Positions 34,930 through 43,671 of a stretch of DNA of 64,000 nt are shown here, one piece after another; positions within the stretch are counted from its first letter, which is position 1; every line of letters begins with the position of its first letter. The notes beneath the pieces were generated by a model. That model was not told where the DNA came from and did no database searches. It worked only from the letters and a program-made list of their open reading frames with translations. The DNA lies in assembly GCF_023734115.1 (NCBI RefSeq), contig NZ_AP025737.1, positions 620,001 to 684,000 of the forward strand, written 5' to 3'. The stretch is from Herbiconiux sp. L3-i23 (GTDB lineage Bacteria > Actinomycetota > Actinomycetes > Actinomycetales > Microbacteriaceae). Both the position numbers and the translations under genes were made by a program.

Positions 34930-35931
34930 GTGACGAAGCTGAGCATCGGGTACGCCGCGATGCTCGAGCGGTTCGCGCCGCGGGAGGCGGTCGAGCTCGC
35001 CGAGCATGCCGAGCGGTCGGGCTTCGTCGGCGCGATGGCCTCCGATCACTTCCAGCCCTGGACCCCCACCCAAGGGCAGAGCTCGTTCGTCTGGAACGTG
35101 CTCACCGCGATCGCCGAGCGCACCACCGGCGACGTCGGCACCGGTGCGACCGCGCCCACGTTCCGCATGCACCCGGCGGTGGTCGCGCAGGCGTCCGCCA
35201 CGCTCGCCGCCATGTACCCGGGGCGCCACTGGCTGGGGCTCGCCGCCGGGGATGCGCTCAACGAGCACGTCGTCGGCCAGTACTGGCCCGAAGCGCCCGA
35301 GCGCATCAACCGGCTCTTCGAGGCGATCGAGATCATCCAGAAGCTGTTCACCGGATCGCGGGCCGGACGCGACGTGAAGTACTCGGGGCAGTTCTTCAAG
35401 CTCGAATCGTCGCGGCTCTGGACGATGCCCGACGAGGCGCCACCGATCATCGTCGCCACCGCGGGACCCGTCACGGCGAAGCGGGCCGGCAAGCATGTCG
35501 ACGGCATCATGACCGTCGGAGCCCCGATCGACCGGGTCGCAGCCCTGTTCGCCCGCTTCGACGAGGGGTTGCGCGAAAGCGGACGGCAGAGCTCCGCCAC
35601 GTCCAAGGTGCTGCAACTGCACCTGTCATGGGCTCCGACCGACGAAGAGGCGCTCGCGAACGCCATGCGCGAGTGGCCGGTCGGCGCGATGCGATTCGGT
35701 CGCAGCGACATCCGATCGCCGTTCGAGTTCGAGCAGCTGGCACGCCTGGTGCGCCCCGAGGACTTCGAGGGACGCGTGATCGTCTCGAGCGACCCCGATG
35801 TGCACCGGGCCGCCATCCAGCGCTACGCCGACCTCGGTGCCGACCGCATCTACCTGCACAACGCCGGACGCGATCAACGCGCCTTCCTCGACGTGTTCGC
35901 CCGGGACGTCCTGCCGAAGGTGAGGAGGTAG
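34930..35931 (+). CDS. F420-dependent LLM-class oxidoreductase (FGD-like)
   Basis: A 333-residue luciferase-like (LLM) TIM-barrel protein. The start IGYAAMLERFAPREAVELAEHAE and ASDHFQPWTP closely resemble F420-dependent glucose-6-phosphate dehydrogenase and its relatives, with the same DHFQPW active-site motif. It differs from the true FGD encoded 0.9 kb further on, so it probably acts on another substrate. The GTG start has a CAGGAT six bases upstream, a weak leaderless signal. cofE begins 3 bp after its stop, and together they open the F420 gene group. Confidence 0.85.
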   Translation: MTKLSIGYAAMLERFAPREAVELAEHAERSGFVGAMASDHFQPWTPTQGQSSFVWNVLTAIAERTTGDVGTGATAPTFRMHPAVVAQASATLAAMYPGRHWLGLAAGDALNEHVVGQYWPEAPERINRLFEAIEIIQKLFTGSRAGRDVKYSGQFFKLESSRLWTMPDEAPPIIVATAGPVTAKRAGKHVDGIMTVGAPIDRVAALFARFDEGLRESGRQSSATSKVLQLHLSWAPTDEEALANAMREWPVGAMRFGRSDIRSPFEFEQLARLVRPEDFEGRVIVSSDPDVHRAAIQRYADLGADRIYLHNAGRDQRAFLDVFARDVLPKVRR

Positions 35932-35934
35932 ACG

Positions 35935-36741
35935 ATGGCCGAACGATTCAGCGTGTGGTCGGTCGCCGGCATCCCCGAGGTCGCGCCTGGCGACGACCTC
36001 GTCGCGCTCCTCGGCGACGCCGTCGCCGACGACATCGCGGACGGCGACATCCTCGTGATCAGCAGCAAGATCGTCTCCAAGGCGGAAGGGCGCCTCGTGC
36101 CCGCGGCCGACCGGGAGCAGGCCATCACCGATGAGACGGTGCGCGTCGTCGCCACCCGCGCCTACCCGGGTGGGGTCACGCGGATCGTCGAGAACCATCT
36201 CGGCATCGTCCAGGCCGCCGCGGGCGTCGACGCCAGCAACGTGCCGGACGGCCAGGTGCTGCTGCTTCCGCTCGACCCCGACGCGTCGGCGCGGGCGATC
36301 GCCGAGGGGATCGGCGCCCGGCTCGGCGTCTCGGTCGGCGTCATCGTCTCCGACACCCTCGGTCGCGCGTGGCGGGTCGGCCAGACGGATGCGGCCATCG
36401 GCGCCGCCCGAGTGCGCGTGCTCGACGACCTCCGCGGACGCACCGACGCCGACGGACGCGAGCTGAGCGTCACGATGCCCGCCGTCGCCGATGAGATCGC
36501 CGCCGCGGCCGACCTCGTCAAGGAGAAGGCCGCAGGCAGGCCCGTCGCCGTCGTCCGCGGACTCGGCCACCTCGTCTCCGCCCCCGACGCCGACGACGAA
36601 CCCGGAGCGCGCAGCCTCGTGCGCGTCGGCGAGCAGGACATGTTCCGCCTCGGCAGCGACGAGGCGTACGACGAGGGGTACCGCGACGGCTACGACGCCG
36701 GCACCGCGGAGGCGAGCGCCGATGACGACGACCGCGACTAG
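35935..36741 (+). CDS. cofE: Coenzyme F420-0:L-glutamate ligase
   Basis: Adds glutamates to F420-0 with GTP to give polyglutamylated F420. The protein has 268 residues with typical CofE features: [54 protein letters not shown]. It is the stand-alone form and lacks the C-terminal nitroreductase-like domain found in mycobacterial FbiB. The last ~35 residues are an acidic tail ([21 protein letters not shown]), which is unusual. It is tightly coupled to the upstream oxidoreductase gene and followed by fgd. Confidence 0.93.
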   Translation: MAERFSVWSVAGIPEVAPGDDLVALLGDAVADDIADGDILVISSKIVSKAEGRLVPAADREQAITDETVRVVATRAYPGGVTRIVENHLGIVQAAAGVDASNVPDGQVLLLPLDPDASARAIAEGIGARLGVSVGVIVSDTLGRAWRVGQTDAAIGAARVRVLDDLRGRTDADGRELSVTMPAVADEIAAAADLVKEKAAGRPVAVVRGLGHLVSAPDADDEPGARSLVRVGEQDMFRLGSDEAYDEGYRDGYDAGTAEASADDDDRD

Positions 36742-36782
36742 TCACCCTGACACGACCCGATGATCACGAGGAGAGAGACACC

Positions 36783-37808
36783 ATGACGCTTCCGCTGAAG
36801 CTCGGTTACAAGGCATCCGCCGAGCAGTTCGCGCCCCGCGAGCTGGTCGAACTCGCCGTCGAGGCCGAGGCCCACGGCTTCGAGAGCGCGACGGTGAGCG
36901 ACCACTTCCAGCCGTGGCGGCACGAGGGCGGGCATGCGCCGTTCTCGCTCGCGTGGCTCGCCGCGGTGGGGGAGCGCACGAGCACCATTCAGCTCGGCAC
37001 CTCGGTGCTCACCCCCACCTTCCGCTACAACCCGGCCGTCATCGCCCACGCGTTCGCGACGCTCGGGTCGCTATACCCGGGTCGCATCATGCTCGGCGTC
37101 GGCACCGGTGAGGCTCTCAACGAGATCGCGACCGGCTTCCGCGGCGCGGGAGAGCAGGACTGGCCCGAGTTCAAGGAGCGCTTCGCGCGCCTGCGTGAGA
37201 GCGTCAAGCTCATGCGCGAACTCTGGACGGGTGAGCGCGTCAACTTCGAGGGTGACTACTACAGCACGCACGACGCGAGCATCTACGACCGCCCCGAGGG
37301 CGGTATCCCGATCTACATCGCGGCGGGTGGACCGGTCGTCGCGAAGTACGCGGGTCGCGCGGGTGACGGCTTCATCTGCACCTCGGGCAAGGGCGCCGAA
37401 CTCTATGTGGACAAGCTGCTGCCCGCCGTCGAGGAGGGCGCCGAGGCCGCCGGGCGCGACCCCGGCACGATCGACCGCATGATCGAGATCAAGCTGTCGT
37501 ACGACACCGACTACGACCAGGCGCTCGAGAACACCCGCTTCTGGTCGCCGTTGTCGCTCTCGCCCGAGCAGAAGCACTCGATCAAGGACCCGATCGAGAT
37601 GGAGAAGGCGGCCGATGCGCTGCCGATCGAGCAGATCGCCTCTCGCTGGATCGTCGGCAACGACCCGGACGAGGTCGCCGCCCGCATCGGCGAGTACATC
37701 GACTGGGGCTTCACCCATCTCGTCTTCCACGCACCCGGGCACGACCAGCGTCGATTCATGGAACTGTTCGAGCGGGACCTCGCGCCGCGACTGCGTCAGC
37801 GGGGCTGA
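36783..37808 (+). CDS. fgd: F420-dependent glucose-6-phosphate dehydrogenase
   Basis: Oxidises glucose 6-phosphate to 6-phosphogluconolactone while reducing F420, and is the main source of F420H2 in actinobacteria. The 341-residue protein matches mycobacterial Fgd1 along its length: [37 protein letters not shown] (H41 and W45 active-site residues), [50 protein letters not shown] and [31 protein letters not shown] ribosome-binding site precedes the ATG. The P450 gene follows after 5 bp. Confidence 0.97.
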   Translation: MTLPLKLGYKASAEQFAPRELVELAVEAEAHGFESATVSDHFQPWRHEGGHAPFSLAWLAAVGERTSTIQLGTSVLTPTFRYNPAVIAHAFATLGSLYPGRIMLGVGTGEALNEIATGFRGAGEQDWPEFKERFARLRESVKLMRELWTGERVNFEGDYYSTHDASIYDRPEGGIPIYIAAGGPVVAKYAGRAGDGFICTSGKGAELYVDKLLPAVEEGAEAAGRDPGTIDRMIEIKLSYDTDYDQALENTRFWSPLSLSPEQKHSIKDPIEMEKAADALPIEQIASRWIVGNDPDEVAARIGEYIDWGFTHLVFHAPGHDQRRFMELFERDLAPRLRQRG

Positions 37809-37813
37809 TCGCC

Positions 37814-39046
37814 GTGATCACCGCTCTCAGAGCGCCCGACAGCACGCTCCAGTTCCTCGGGGACGGGTATCGCTTCGTGTCGAAGAACGCCGACCGGTTG
37901 GGCGTCGACGCGTTCCGCACCCGCATCGCCCTCCGCCCCGTCCTCTGCCTCCGTGGCGGGGAGGCCGCCCGGTTCTTCTACGAGGGCGGGCGGTTCGACC
38001 GGGCGCATGCGATGCCGCCGACGGTCGTGCATCTGCTTCAGGACCGCGGCAGCGTGCAGACCCTCGAAGACGGCGCCCACGCGAAGCGCAAGACGGGGTT
38101 CGTCGAACTGCTCGAAGGCTCCGCCGAGGCGCGGCTGTCCGGCATCGCGCAGAGCGCCTTCAGCGAGGCGCTGCTCGAGTGGCGCGGGGCGGGACTGATC
38201 CGGCTCCGGGACGTGCTGCCCGACCTGTTCGCGGGGATCGCGATGCGCTTCGCCGGCATCCCCAAGCATCGGATGCAGCGCGAGGAGCGCGGCCCCGAGC
38301 TCTGGGCGATGGTCGAGAACGCCGGATCCTTCGGGGTCGGGACCGTGTCGGCGCTGGCGCGCCGGCGGCGCACGGAGAAGTGGGCTCGGGAGCTCATCGA
38401 CGACGTGCGTGCCGGACGCGAGGCCGCCGTCGAGGGCACGCCCCTCGCTGCGGTGTCGGAGTGGCGGGAAGCCGACGGCGAACTACTCGACTCGAGAACC
38501 GCGGCCGTCGAGCTGCTGAACCTGCTGCGCCCCACCGTGGCCGTCGCGCTCTTCGCGGAGTTCGCGGCGCTCGCGCTGATCCGCACACCGCACCTGCTCG
38601 ACGCCTTCCGGTCGGGAAACCTCGCGCTGCTCGACGGTTTCGTGCACGAGGTGCGCCGCCGCACCCCGTTCTTCCCGGTGATCGCCGGCCGCGCGCGCAC
38701 CGACCTCGACTGGCGGGGCGACACCGTGCCGCAGGGCACCTGGACGATGCTCGACCTCTACGGCACGAACCACGACGCGAGGCTGTGGCCGTCGCCGATG
38801 TCGTTCGATCCGACCCGCTACTCGCGCGGCGCGGGGGATGCCCGACACATCGTCGCGCAGGGGGCAGGCGATTACACGGCCGACCACCGCTGCCCCGGCG
38901 AGCCCGCGACCGAGGCGCTGCTGCAGGTGTTCGTGACGCTGCTGTCGCGGGTGCCCTGGTCGGCGGCGCTCGACCAGGATCTTGCCGTGCGGTTCGACCG
39001 GATGCCCGCCGAGATCAGGAGCGGAGTGGTGCTGCGCTTCCGGTGA
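37814..39046 (+). CDS. CYP152-family P450, fatty-acid peroxygenase type
   Basis: A 410-residue heme-thiolate protein. CYP152 enzymes use H2O2 directly to hydroxylate or decarboxylate fatty acids. Diagnostic features: the I-helix Arg-Pro pair (R239-P240 in LLRPTVAV) that replaces the acid-alcohol pair, EVRRRTPFFPVIAG, LLDLYGTNHD-like LDLYGTNHDARLW, and the heme ligand C360 in HRCPGE. Q82 (SVQTLEDG) lies where hydroxylases such as BS-beta have Gln and the OleT decarboxylase has His, so hydroxylation is predicted. Co-directional with fgd, 5 bp apart. Its 3' end overlaps the convergent cofC by 32 bp. A link to F420 is not established. Confidence 0.88.
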   Translation: MITALRAPDSTLQFLGDGYRFVSKNADRLGVDAFRTRIALRPVLCLRGGEAARFFYEGGRFDRAHAMPPTVVHLLQDRGSVQTLEDGAHAKRKTGFVELLEGSAEARLSGIAQSAFSEALLEWRGAGLIRLRDVLPDLFAGIAMRFAGIPKHRMQREERGPELWAMVENAGSFGVGTVSALARRRRTEKWARELIDDVRAGREAAVEGTPLAAVSEWREADGELLDSRTAAVELLNLLRPTVAVALFAEFAALALIRTPHLLDAFRSGNLALLDGFVHEVRRRTPFFPVIAGRARTDLDWRGDTVPQGTWTMLDLYGTNHDARLWPSPMSFDPTRYSRGAGDARHIVAQGAGDYTADHRCPGEPATEALLQVFVTLLSRVPWSAALDQDLAVRFDRMPAEIRSGVVLRFR

Positions 39047-39641
39047 GCACCGCGCGCGTGTGCGCGCCGAGCCGAGACGGATCGATCCCCTCGAGGTGCG
39101 ACAGGGCATCCACGTCGCGGCGCAGCCCCGATTCGGCGGGGACGAAGATCTCCCGGTAGCCGACCGCCTCGTGCAGCACGCGCGAGTCGCTGCCGAACCG
39201 CGGAACGTGGCGGGTGCCTTCCCGCGCGGTCGTCAGCACCGTGCCCGAGCCGTCCGCGTCGGGAACCAGCGCCCGCTCGAATCCTCGGGCGGCGAGCAGG
39301 GCGGCAGCCAGTTCCCCGGAGGTGAGCGCGGGCACGTCGCCGAGGAGCACCGCGGTGTCCGCCCGAGCGTCGGGGACCGTTTCGAGACCCGCCCGGATGG
39401 CGGCGTTCAGTCCGCGGCCCGGGTCGGCGACGATGCGCGCGGCGGGGAACATCCGGCGTGCGTCCTCGACGTCGGCGCAGACGACGATCACCTCGCCGAC
39501 GTCGGCGGTGGCGACGACCGCAGCGACGGCGTCCTGAGCGAATGCCCAGGCGAACCGGGCGCGGCGAGGGTCGTCTCCGAGACGCGACTTGCCGGCGGCG
39601 CCCTTGACGGGCACGACGACCGACCAGCGTCCCGCGGTCAT
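39015..39641 (-). CDS. cofC: 2-phospho-L-lactate guanylyltransferase (CofC/FbiD)
   Basis: A 208-residue nucleotidyltransferase that activates 2-phospholactate (or phosphoenolpyruvate) with GTP for F420-0 synthesis. The start VVPVKGAAGKSRLG and the segments RIVADPGRGLNAAIRAGLE and VLLGDVPALTSGELAAAL are typical. Its ATG overlaps the cofD stop (ATGA), so the two successive steps are coupled. The 3' end runs 32 bp into the end of the opposite P450 gene. Confidence 0.92.
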   Translation of the reverse strand: MTAGRWSVVVPVKGAAGKSRLGDDPRRARFAWAFAQDAVAAVVATADVGEVIVVCADVEDARRMFPAARIVADPGRGLNAAIRAGLETVPDARADTAVLLGDVPALTSGELAAALLAARGFERALVPDADGSGTVLTTAREGTRHVPRFGSDSRVLHEAVGYREIFVPAESGLRRDVDALSHLEGIDPSRLGAHTRAVLTGSAAPLRS

Positions 39642-40639
39642 CGGTGCACGCCGGCGAGGTCGAGGGCCGCGGCCGCGATGGCCGCCGACGTGTCGGCGTC
39701 GCGCATCAACAGGGGCAGCGACGACACCGCGATTTCGGACGCCGCGACCGCTGCCATGGACTCCGCGTCGCGGTCGTCGACGAGCCAGCCGTCGAGCAGC
39801 CCGCCGCGCCCGCGTCGGCCGTAATGCTCCGCGACCGCGGCGGCCGAGGTCTCCACGCCGATGGCGGCGAGACACGCGTCCGCCATGCCGCGCACGACGG
39901 CGCCGCCGATGATCGGGGAGACGCCCACGATCGGGGCGGACGCGCCGGTGACGGCCTGGCGGAGGCCCGGAATCCCCAGCACGGTGCCGATCGACACGAC
40001 CGGGTTCGACGGGGCGAGCAGGATGGCGTCGGCCGACGCGATCGCGTCGAGCACTCCGGGAGCCGGCTGCGCGGCCTCGACGCCGCGCTGGACGAAGGCC
40101 CGCGCGGGCAGGGCGGCCCGGTACCGCGTCCACCACTCCTGGAAGTGCAGCTCGCGATCGACGTCTCCGTCGCGGACCCGCACGTGCGTTTCGACCTCGT
40201 CATCGGTCGCCGGCAGCAGTCGGACCCCGCCGAGATCCCATCGGCGGGTGAGGCGTTCGACCGCCGCGCTCAGCCGAAGACCGTCGCGCAGCCACGAGGT
40301 GCGGGCGATATGGGTGCCGAGATCGAGGTCGCCGAGAGTGAACCACGGCCAGCCGACCCCGTACTCGCGCAGCTCGGCGCTGACCCGCTCGCTCTCGCCC
40401 AGTCGCCCCCACCCGCGCTGCTCGTCGTTCACGCCCGCGAGGGTGTACATGATCGAGTCGAGGTCGGGGGTGATGCGCAGCCCCGCGAGCCAGGCGTCGT
40501 CACCGGTATTCACGATGGCGGCGATGGCCGCCGTCGTACCGCCGGAGCCGTCGGGGAAGCGACGCCTCGCCTCTTCGCGCACCCCGCGCAGGAAGCGGGC
40601 GCCGCCGACGCCGCCGGCAAGCACCACGATGCGGGTCAT
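39638..40639 (-). CDS. cofD: 2-phospho-L-lactate transferase
   Basis: Joins the activated phospholactyl group to FO to form (dehydro-)F420-0. The 333-residue protein shows the family start VVLAGGVGGARFLRG, NTGDDAWLAGLRITPDLDSI, LRDGLRLSAAVERLTRRW and APSNPVVSIGTVLGIPG. A GAGAGGGA ribosome-binding site lies before the ATG on the minus strand. It lies between cofC and the transporter ATPase gene, whose stop is 25 bp upstream. FO synthase (fbiC or cofG/cofH) is not in the window. Confidence 0.95.
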   Translation of the reverse strand: MTRIVVLAGGVGGARFLRGVREEARRRFPDGSGGTTAAIAAIVNTGDDAWLAGLRITPDLDSIMYTLAGVNDEQRGWGRLGESERVSAELREYGVGWPWFTLGDLDLGTHIARTSWLRDGLRLSAAVERLTRRWDLGGVRLLPATDDEVETHVRVRDGDVDRELHFQEWWTRYRAALPARAFVQRGVEAAQPAPGVLDAIASADAILLAPSNPVVSIGTVLGIPGLRQAVTGASAPIVGVSPIIGGAVVRGMADACLAAIGVETSAAAVAEHYGRRGRGGLLDGWLVDDRDAESMAAVAASEIAVSSLPLLMRDADTSAAIAAAALDLAGVHR

Positions 40640-40664
40640 CGCGTCCCTCTCATCGGATTCCCCT

Positions 40665-41444
40665 TCATCGGATCTCGGAGAACGCGAGCACGGGAGCGCC
40701 CGTCGTCGGATGGGTGAGCACGGTCGTCTCGACGCCGTACAGCGCCGACACGAGCTCCGCCGTGAGGACCTCGGTGGTCGGCCCGGCCGCGACGACGCGC
40801 CCCTCCGAGAGCATGACGACACGGTCGGCCCAGGCGGCGGTGAGGCCGAGGTCGTGGAGGGCGGCGAGCACGGCGCGGCCGCTTCTCGCCAGGTCGCGGA
40901 GGACGCGCAGGGTGGCGAGCTGGGCGGCGATGTCGAGGTGGTTGGTTGGTTCGTCGAGCACCAGGAGGGGCGTCTGCTGGGCGAGCGCCTTCGCGAGCAT
41001 GACCCGTTGACGTTCGCCGCCCGAGAGGGTCGGCACGAGACGTGACGCGAACCGGGTCGTATCCGTGATCGCCATGGCGTCCGCGATCGCGTCGGCCGAA
41101 CCGGCGTCGTCGCCGCCGAACAGGCCCTCGTGCGGGAGACGTCCGAGCCCGATGACATCGGCGACGGTGAGGTCGAGCTCGGTCGTGGCGTCCTGCTCGA
41201 CGAGCGCGGCGAGTCGTGCCCTGCGACGACGGGGCGCGGCGAGCAGGTCGTGCTCGCCGACCCGCACGGACCCCGATGAGGGCACGTCGACGGCGGAGAG
41301 CGCGCGCAGCAGCGTGGACTTGCCCGCCCCGTTCGGCCCGACGACGGCGGTCAGCGATCCGGCGGGTGCGACGATGTCGACGCCGTCGATGAGGAGCCGG
41401 CCTCCGCCGCGGACGACGACCCGGCGGCCGTCGAGGCCGGTCAC
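40665..41444 (-). CDS. ABC transporter ATPase, putative F420-precursor uptake
   Basis: A 259-residue FecE/BtuD-type ATPase with Walker A GPNGAGKS, signature LSGGERQR, Walker B LLVLDEPTNHLDI and the H-loop AALHDLGL. Sequence alone would fit siderophore or cobalamin uptake. Its operon with cofD and cofC matches the actinobacterial three-gene cassettes proposed to import F420-0, hence the suggested substrate. The GTG start overlaps the permease stop by 4 bp. Confidence 0.8.
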   Translation of the reverse strand: MTGLDGRRVVVRGGGRLLIDGVDIVAPAGSLTAVVGPNGAGKSTLLRALSAVDVPSSGSVRVGEHDLLAAPRRRRARLAALVEQDATTELDLTVADVIGLGRLPHEGLFGGDDAGSADAIADAMAITDTTRFASRLVPTLSGGERQRVMLAKALAQQTPLLVLDEPTNHLDIAAQLATLRVLRDLARSGRAVLAALHDLGLTAAWADRVVMLSEGRVVAAGPTTEVLTAELVSALYGVETTVLTHPTTGAPVLAFSEIR

Positions 41445-42499
41445 GATCGCCGCCGACGGATCAGCAGGGCTGCGAAGACCGGGGCGCCGACAATCGCGGT
41501 GACGATGCCGACGGGCAGCTCCCGCGGGTCGAACAGCGAACGGGCGATCGTGTCGGCCCAGATGAGGAACACGGCGCCGACCAGGGCCGACAGCGGTAGC
41601 AGGGCGCGGTGGCGGGGCCCAGTGAGCAGACGTACCGCGTGCGGCACGACGAGGCCGACGAAGCCGATCGAGCCGCTCACCGACACCATCGCGCCGGTCA
41701 GCAGGGCCGTCGCGACGAGCAGGACCCACCTCGTCCGAGACGGGTCGACACCGACGCCCGCGGCGGCGGTGTCGCCGAACGCGAAGGCGTCGAGCACACG
41801 CGAGCGGGCGAGGATCGGGACCCCGACGATGACGAGGGCCGCGACCGAGATGGCGACGGCCTCCCACCGCGCCCCCGCGACCGAGCCGAGGAGCCAGCTG
41901 AGGATCTCGCGGTAGCTGTCGCCGGTCGCCGTCCAGAAGATGGCGAGGCTGGTGACGGCGCTCGCGAGGGCCGACACCGCGATGCCGGCGAGCACCATGC
42001 TCGTCGGCGTGATCCGCCCCGCGGCGCGCGCGATCGTGATCGTGGCGACGAGTGCCACGAGGGCACCGCCGAACGCGGCGACCGGCAGCAGTACCCCGAG
42101 CCCGAGCAGCAGCACCGCGACCGCGCCGAGGGACGCTCCCGACGACAGGCCGAGCAGGTACGGATCGGCCAGGGAGTTGCGGGTGAGCGCCTGCATCACG
42201 GTGCCGCTGAGCGCGAGCCCGGCGCCGACCGCCGCGGCGGTGAGGATGCGGGGGAGGCGCAGCTCCCACACGATGCCATCGCGCAGCGGGGACAGCGGCG
42301 TGCTGCCGACACCGAGATGGGAGGCGATCGACGCCCAGACATCGCCGAACCGGATCTCGGCCGGCCCGACGGTCGCCGCGAGGCCGACCGAGACGATCAG
42401 CAGCACCGAGGCGATGAGACCGAGTCCGATCCGCACGCCTCGGCCCCGGCCGAGCGCGACGGCGCGGACCGTCGGCAGGGTGCGGTCGGAGGTCGTCAT
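41441..42499 (-). CDS. BtuC/FecCD-type permease, putative F420-precursor uptake
   Basis: A 352-residue integral membrane protein with about ten helices. Family motifs LRLPRILTAAAVGAGLALSG, QALTRNSLADPYLLGLSSGA and the C-terminal GFVGLVVPHAVRLLTG, which contacts the ATPase, are clear. It is coupled to the ATPase gene by a GTGA overlap and starts 4 bp after the binding-protein stop. The substrate is inferred from the F420 neighbours, not from the sequence. Confidence 0.82.
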   Translation of the reverse strand: MTTSDRTLPTVRAVALGRGRGVRIGLGLIASVLLIVSVGLAATVGPAEIRFGDVWASIASHLGVGSTPLSPLRDGIVWELRLPRILTAAAVGAGLALSGTVMQALTRNSLADPYLLGLSSGASLGAVAVLLLGLGVLLPVAAFGGALVALVATITIARAAGRITPTSMVLAGIAVSALASAVTSLAIFWTATGDSYREILSWLLGSVAGARWEAVAISVAALVIVGVPILARSRVLDAFAFGDTAAAGVGVDPSRTRWVLLVATALLTGAMVSVSGSIGFVGLVVPHAVRLLTGPRHRALLPLSALVGAVFLIWADTIARSLFDPRELPVGIVTAIVGAPVFAALLIRRRRS

Positions 42500-42503
42500 G
42501 GTC

Positions 42504-43499
42504 TCAACCGAGGTCCAGAGCAGCGAGCTGGGCGGCGAGGTCGACCGCGGCCGGGGCGCTGCGGACGCCCGCCTCGCCGGCGGCGAAGGGGACGACGAGA
42601 TAGCGCCCGTTCTTCACCGCGTCGAGTCCGGCGGTCGCAGGACTCGATTCGAGGCGCTCGATCTTGGAGGCCGCGGTGTTCCAGGTGGCGTCCACGAGCA
42701 CGATGACGTCGGGATCGGCGTCGACGACGGCCTCCCAGCTGTACGAGGTCCACGTGTCGCGCACGTCGCCTGCGATGTTGCGCAGGCCGACGGCGTCGAG
42801 CAGCAGCTGCGGATTGCCGATCCCGGCGCCGACGTACGGGGTGTCGGTGCCCGAGGAGTACCAGAGTGCGCTGAGCCCGCTCTCGTCGGGCACGATCGCG
42901 TCGAGCTGGGCGCGCTGGTCGGCGATGAGCGCGTCGGCGGCGTCCTCCGCCTCGAAGATGGAGCCCACCTCGGCGATCTCGTCGAAGAGCCCGTCCCAGG
43001 TCAGCGGGTCGGGCTGGTATCCCGACTCCTTGCACGCCGACGGCGACACGTACGTGGCGATGCCGAGCGAGGCGAGCTCGTCGCGCTCACCGGCGCCATC
43101 AGCCGAGAAGTTCGATTCCCAGCCGCCGTAGACGAGGTCGGGTTCGAGGTCGAGCACCGCCTCCTCGGAGGGGACCTGGTCCGAGATCGAGAGAAGATCG
43201 GCCCCGTCCTCCGCCAGGTCGTAGGGAAGCGGGCCGTCCTGGAAGGCGGTGCCGATGATCCGGTCGCCGAGCCCCAGAGCGAGCAGCATCTCGGTGGAGG
43301 TCGACTTGATCGTCACCACCCGTTCGGGCGCCCCGTCGAAGGAGACGTCGGTTCCGCAGTTGTCGACGGTGATGCTCGCGGCGGCGGAGGCGTCGTCGGT
43401 CGCGGAGGCGTCGGCCGCGGAGCCGGCGGAACTGCACGAGGCGAGGAGGGCGACGGCGGCGGCCGAGGCGACGAGGGGAAGGGCGAGGCGCGAACGCAT
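42504..43499 (-). CDS. Substrate-binding lipoprotein, putative F420-precursor uptake
   Basis: A 331-residue lipoprotein. The signal peptide ends in LLASC with C22 as the lipid site. The mature part has the two-lobed BtuF/FecB-like fold with ERVVTIKSTSTEMLLALGLGDRIIG, LEPDLVYGGWESN and DPDVIVLVDATWN. The start is set at MRSRLALP because CTGGAG lies five bases upstream; the longer frame to 43556 lacks such support. It is first in the operon with permease, ATPase, cofD and cofC. A siderophore or heme ligand cannot be excluded. Confidence 0.82.
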   Translation of the reverse strand: MRSRLALPLVASAAAVALLASCSSAGSAADASATDDASAAASITVDNCGTDVSFDGAPERVVTIKSTSTEMLLALGLGDRIIGTAFQDGPLPYDLAEDGADLLSISDQVPSEEAVLDLEPDLVYGGWESNFSADGAGERDELASLGIATYVSPSACKESGYQPDPLTWDGLFDEIAEVGSIFEAEDAADALIADQRAQLDAIVPDESGLSALWYSSGTDTPYVGAGIGNPQLLLDAVGLRNIAGDVRDTWTSYSWEAVVDADPDVIVLVDATWNTAASKIERLESSPATAGLDAVKNGRYLVVPFAAGEAGVRSAPAAVDLAAQLAALDLG

Positions 43500-43659
43500 G
43501 GAGCTCCAGGGCAGGAAGGAAGGGGCGGGTGCGGCGAACGATGCCGCGGTACGCAACCTGTCGACTCACAGCCCGAGCCGACGCACCGAGCCAGATCCTG
43601 CACGGGGGTCGCTTCCCAGCCTACCGGCTCCGACCGGCCGCGCTCGCCCGGAAGCGGTT

Positions 43660-43665
43660 TAGGTT
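43660..43665 (+). promoter_or_regulatory. Leaderless -10 for moaA
   Basis: TAGGTT ends six bases before the ATG at 43672. It lies in the 172-bp gap shared with the divergent transporter operon. The surrounding TTAGGTTAG also equals one half of a DtxR/IdeR iron box, but the second half does not match. Confidence 0.55.
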
Positions 43666-43671
43666 AGGGGC

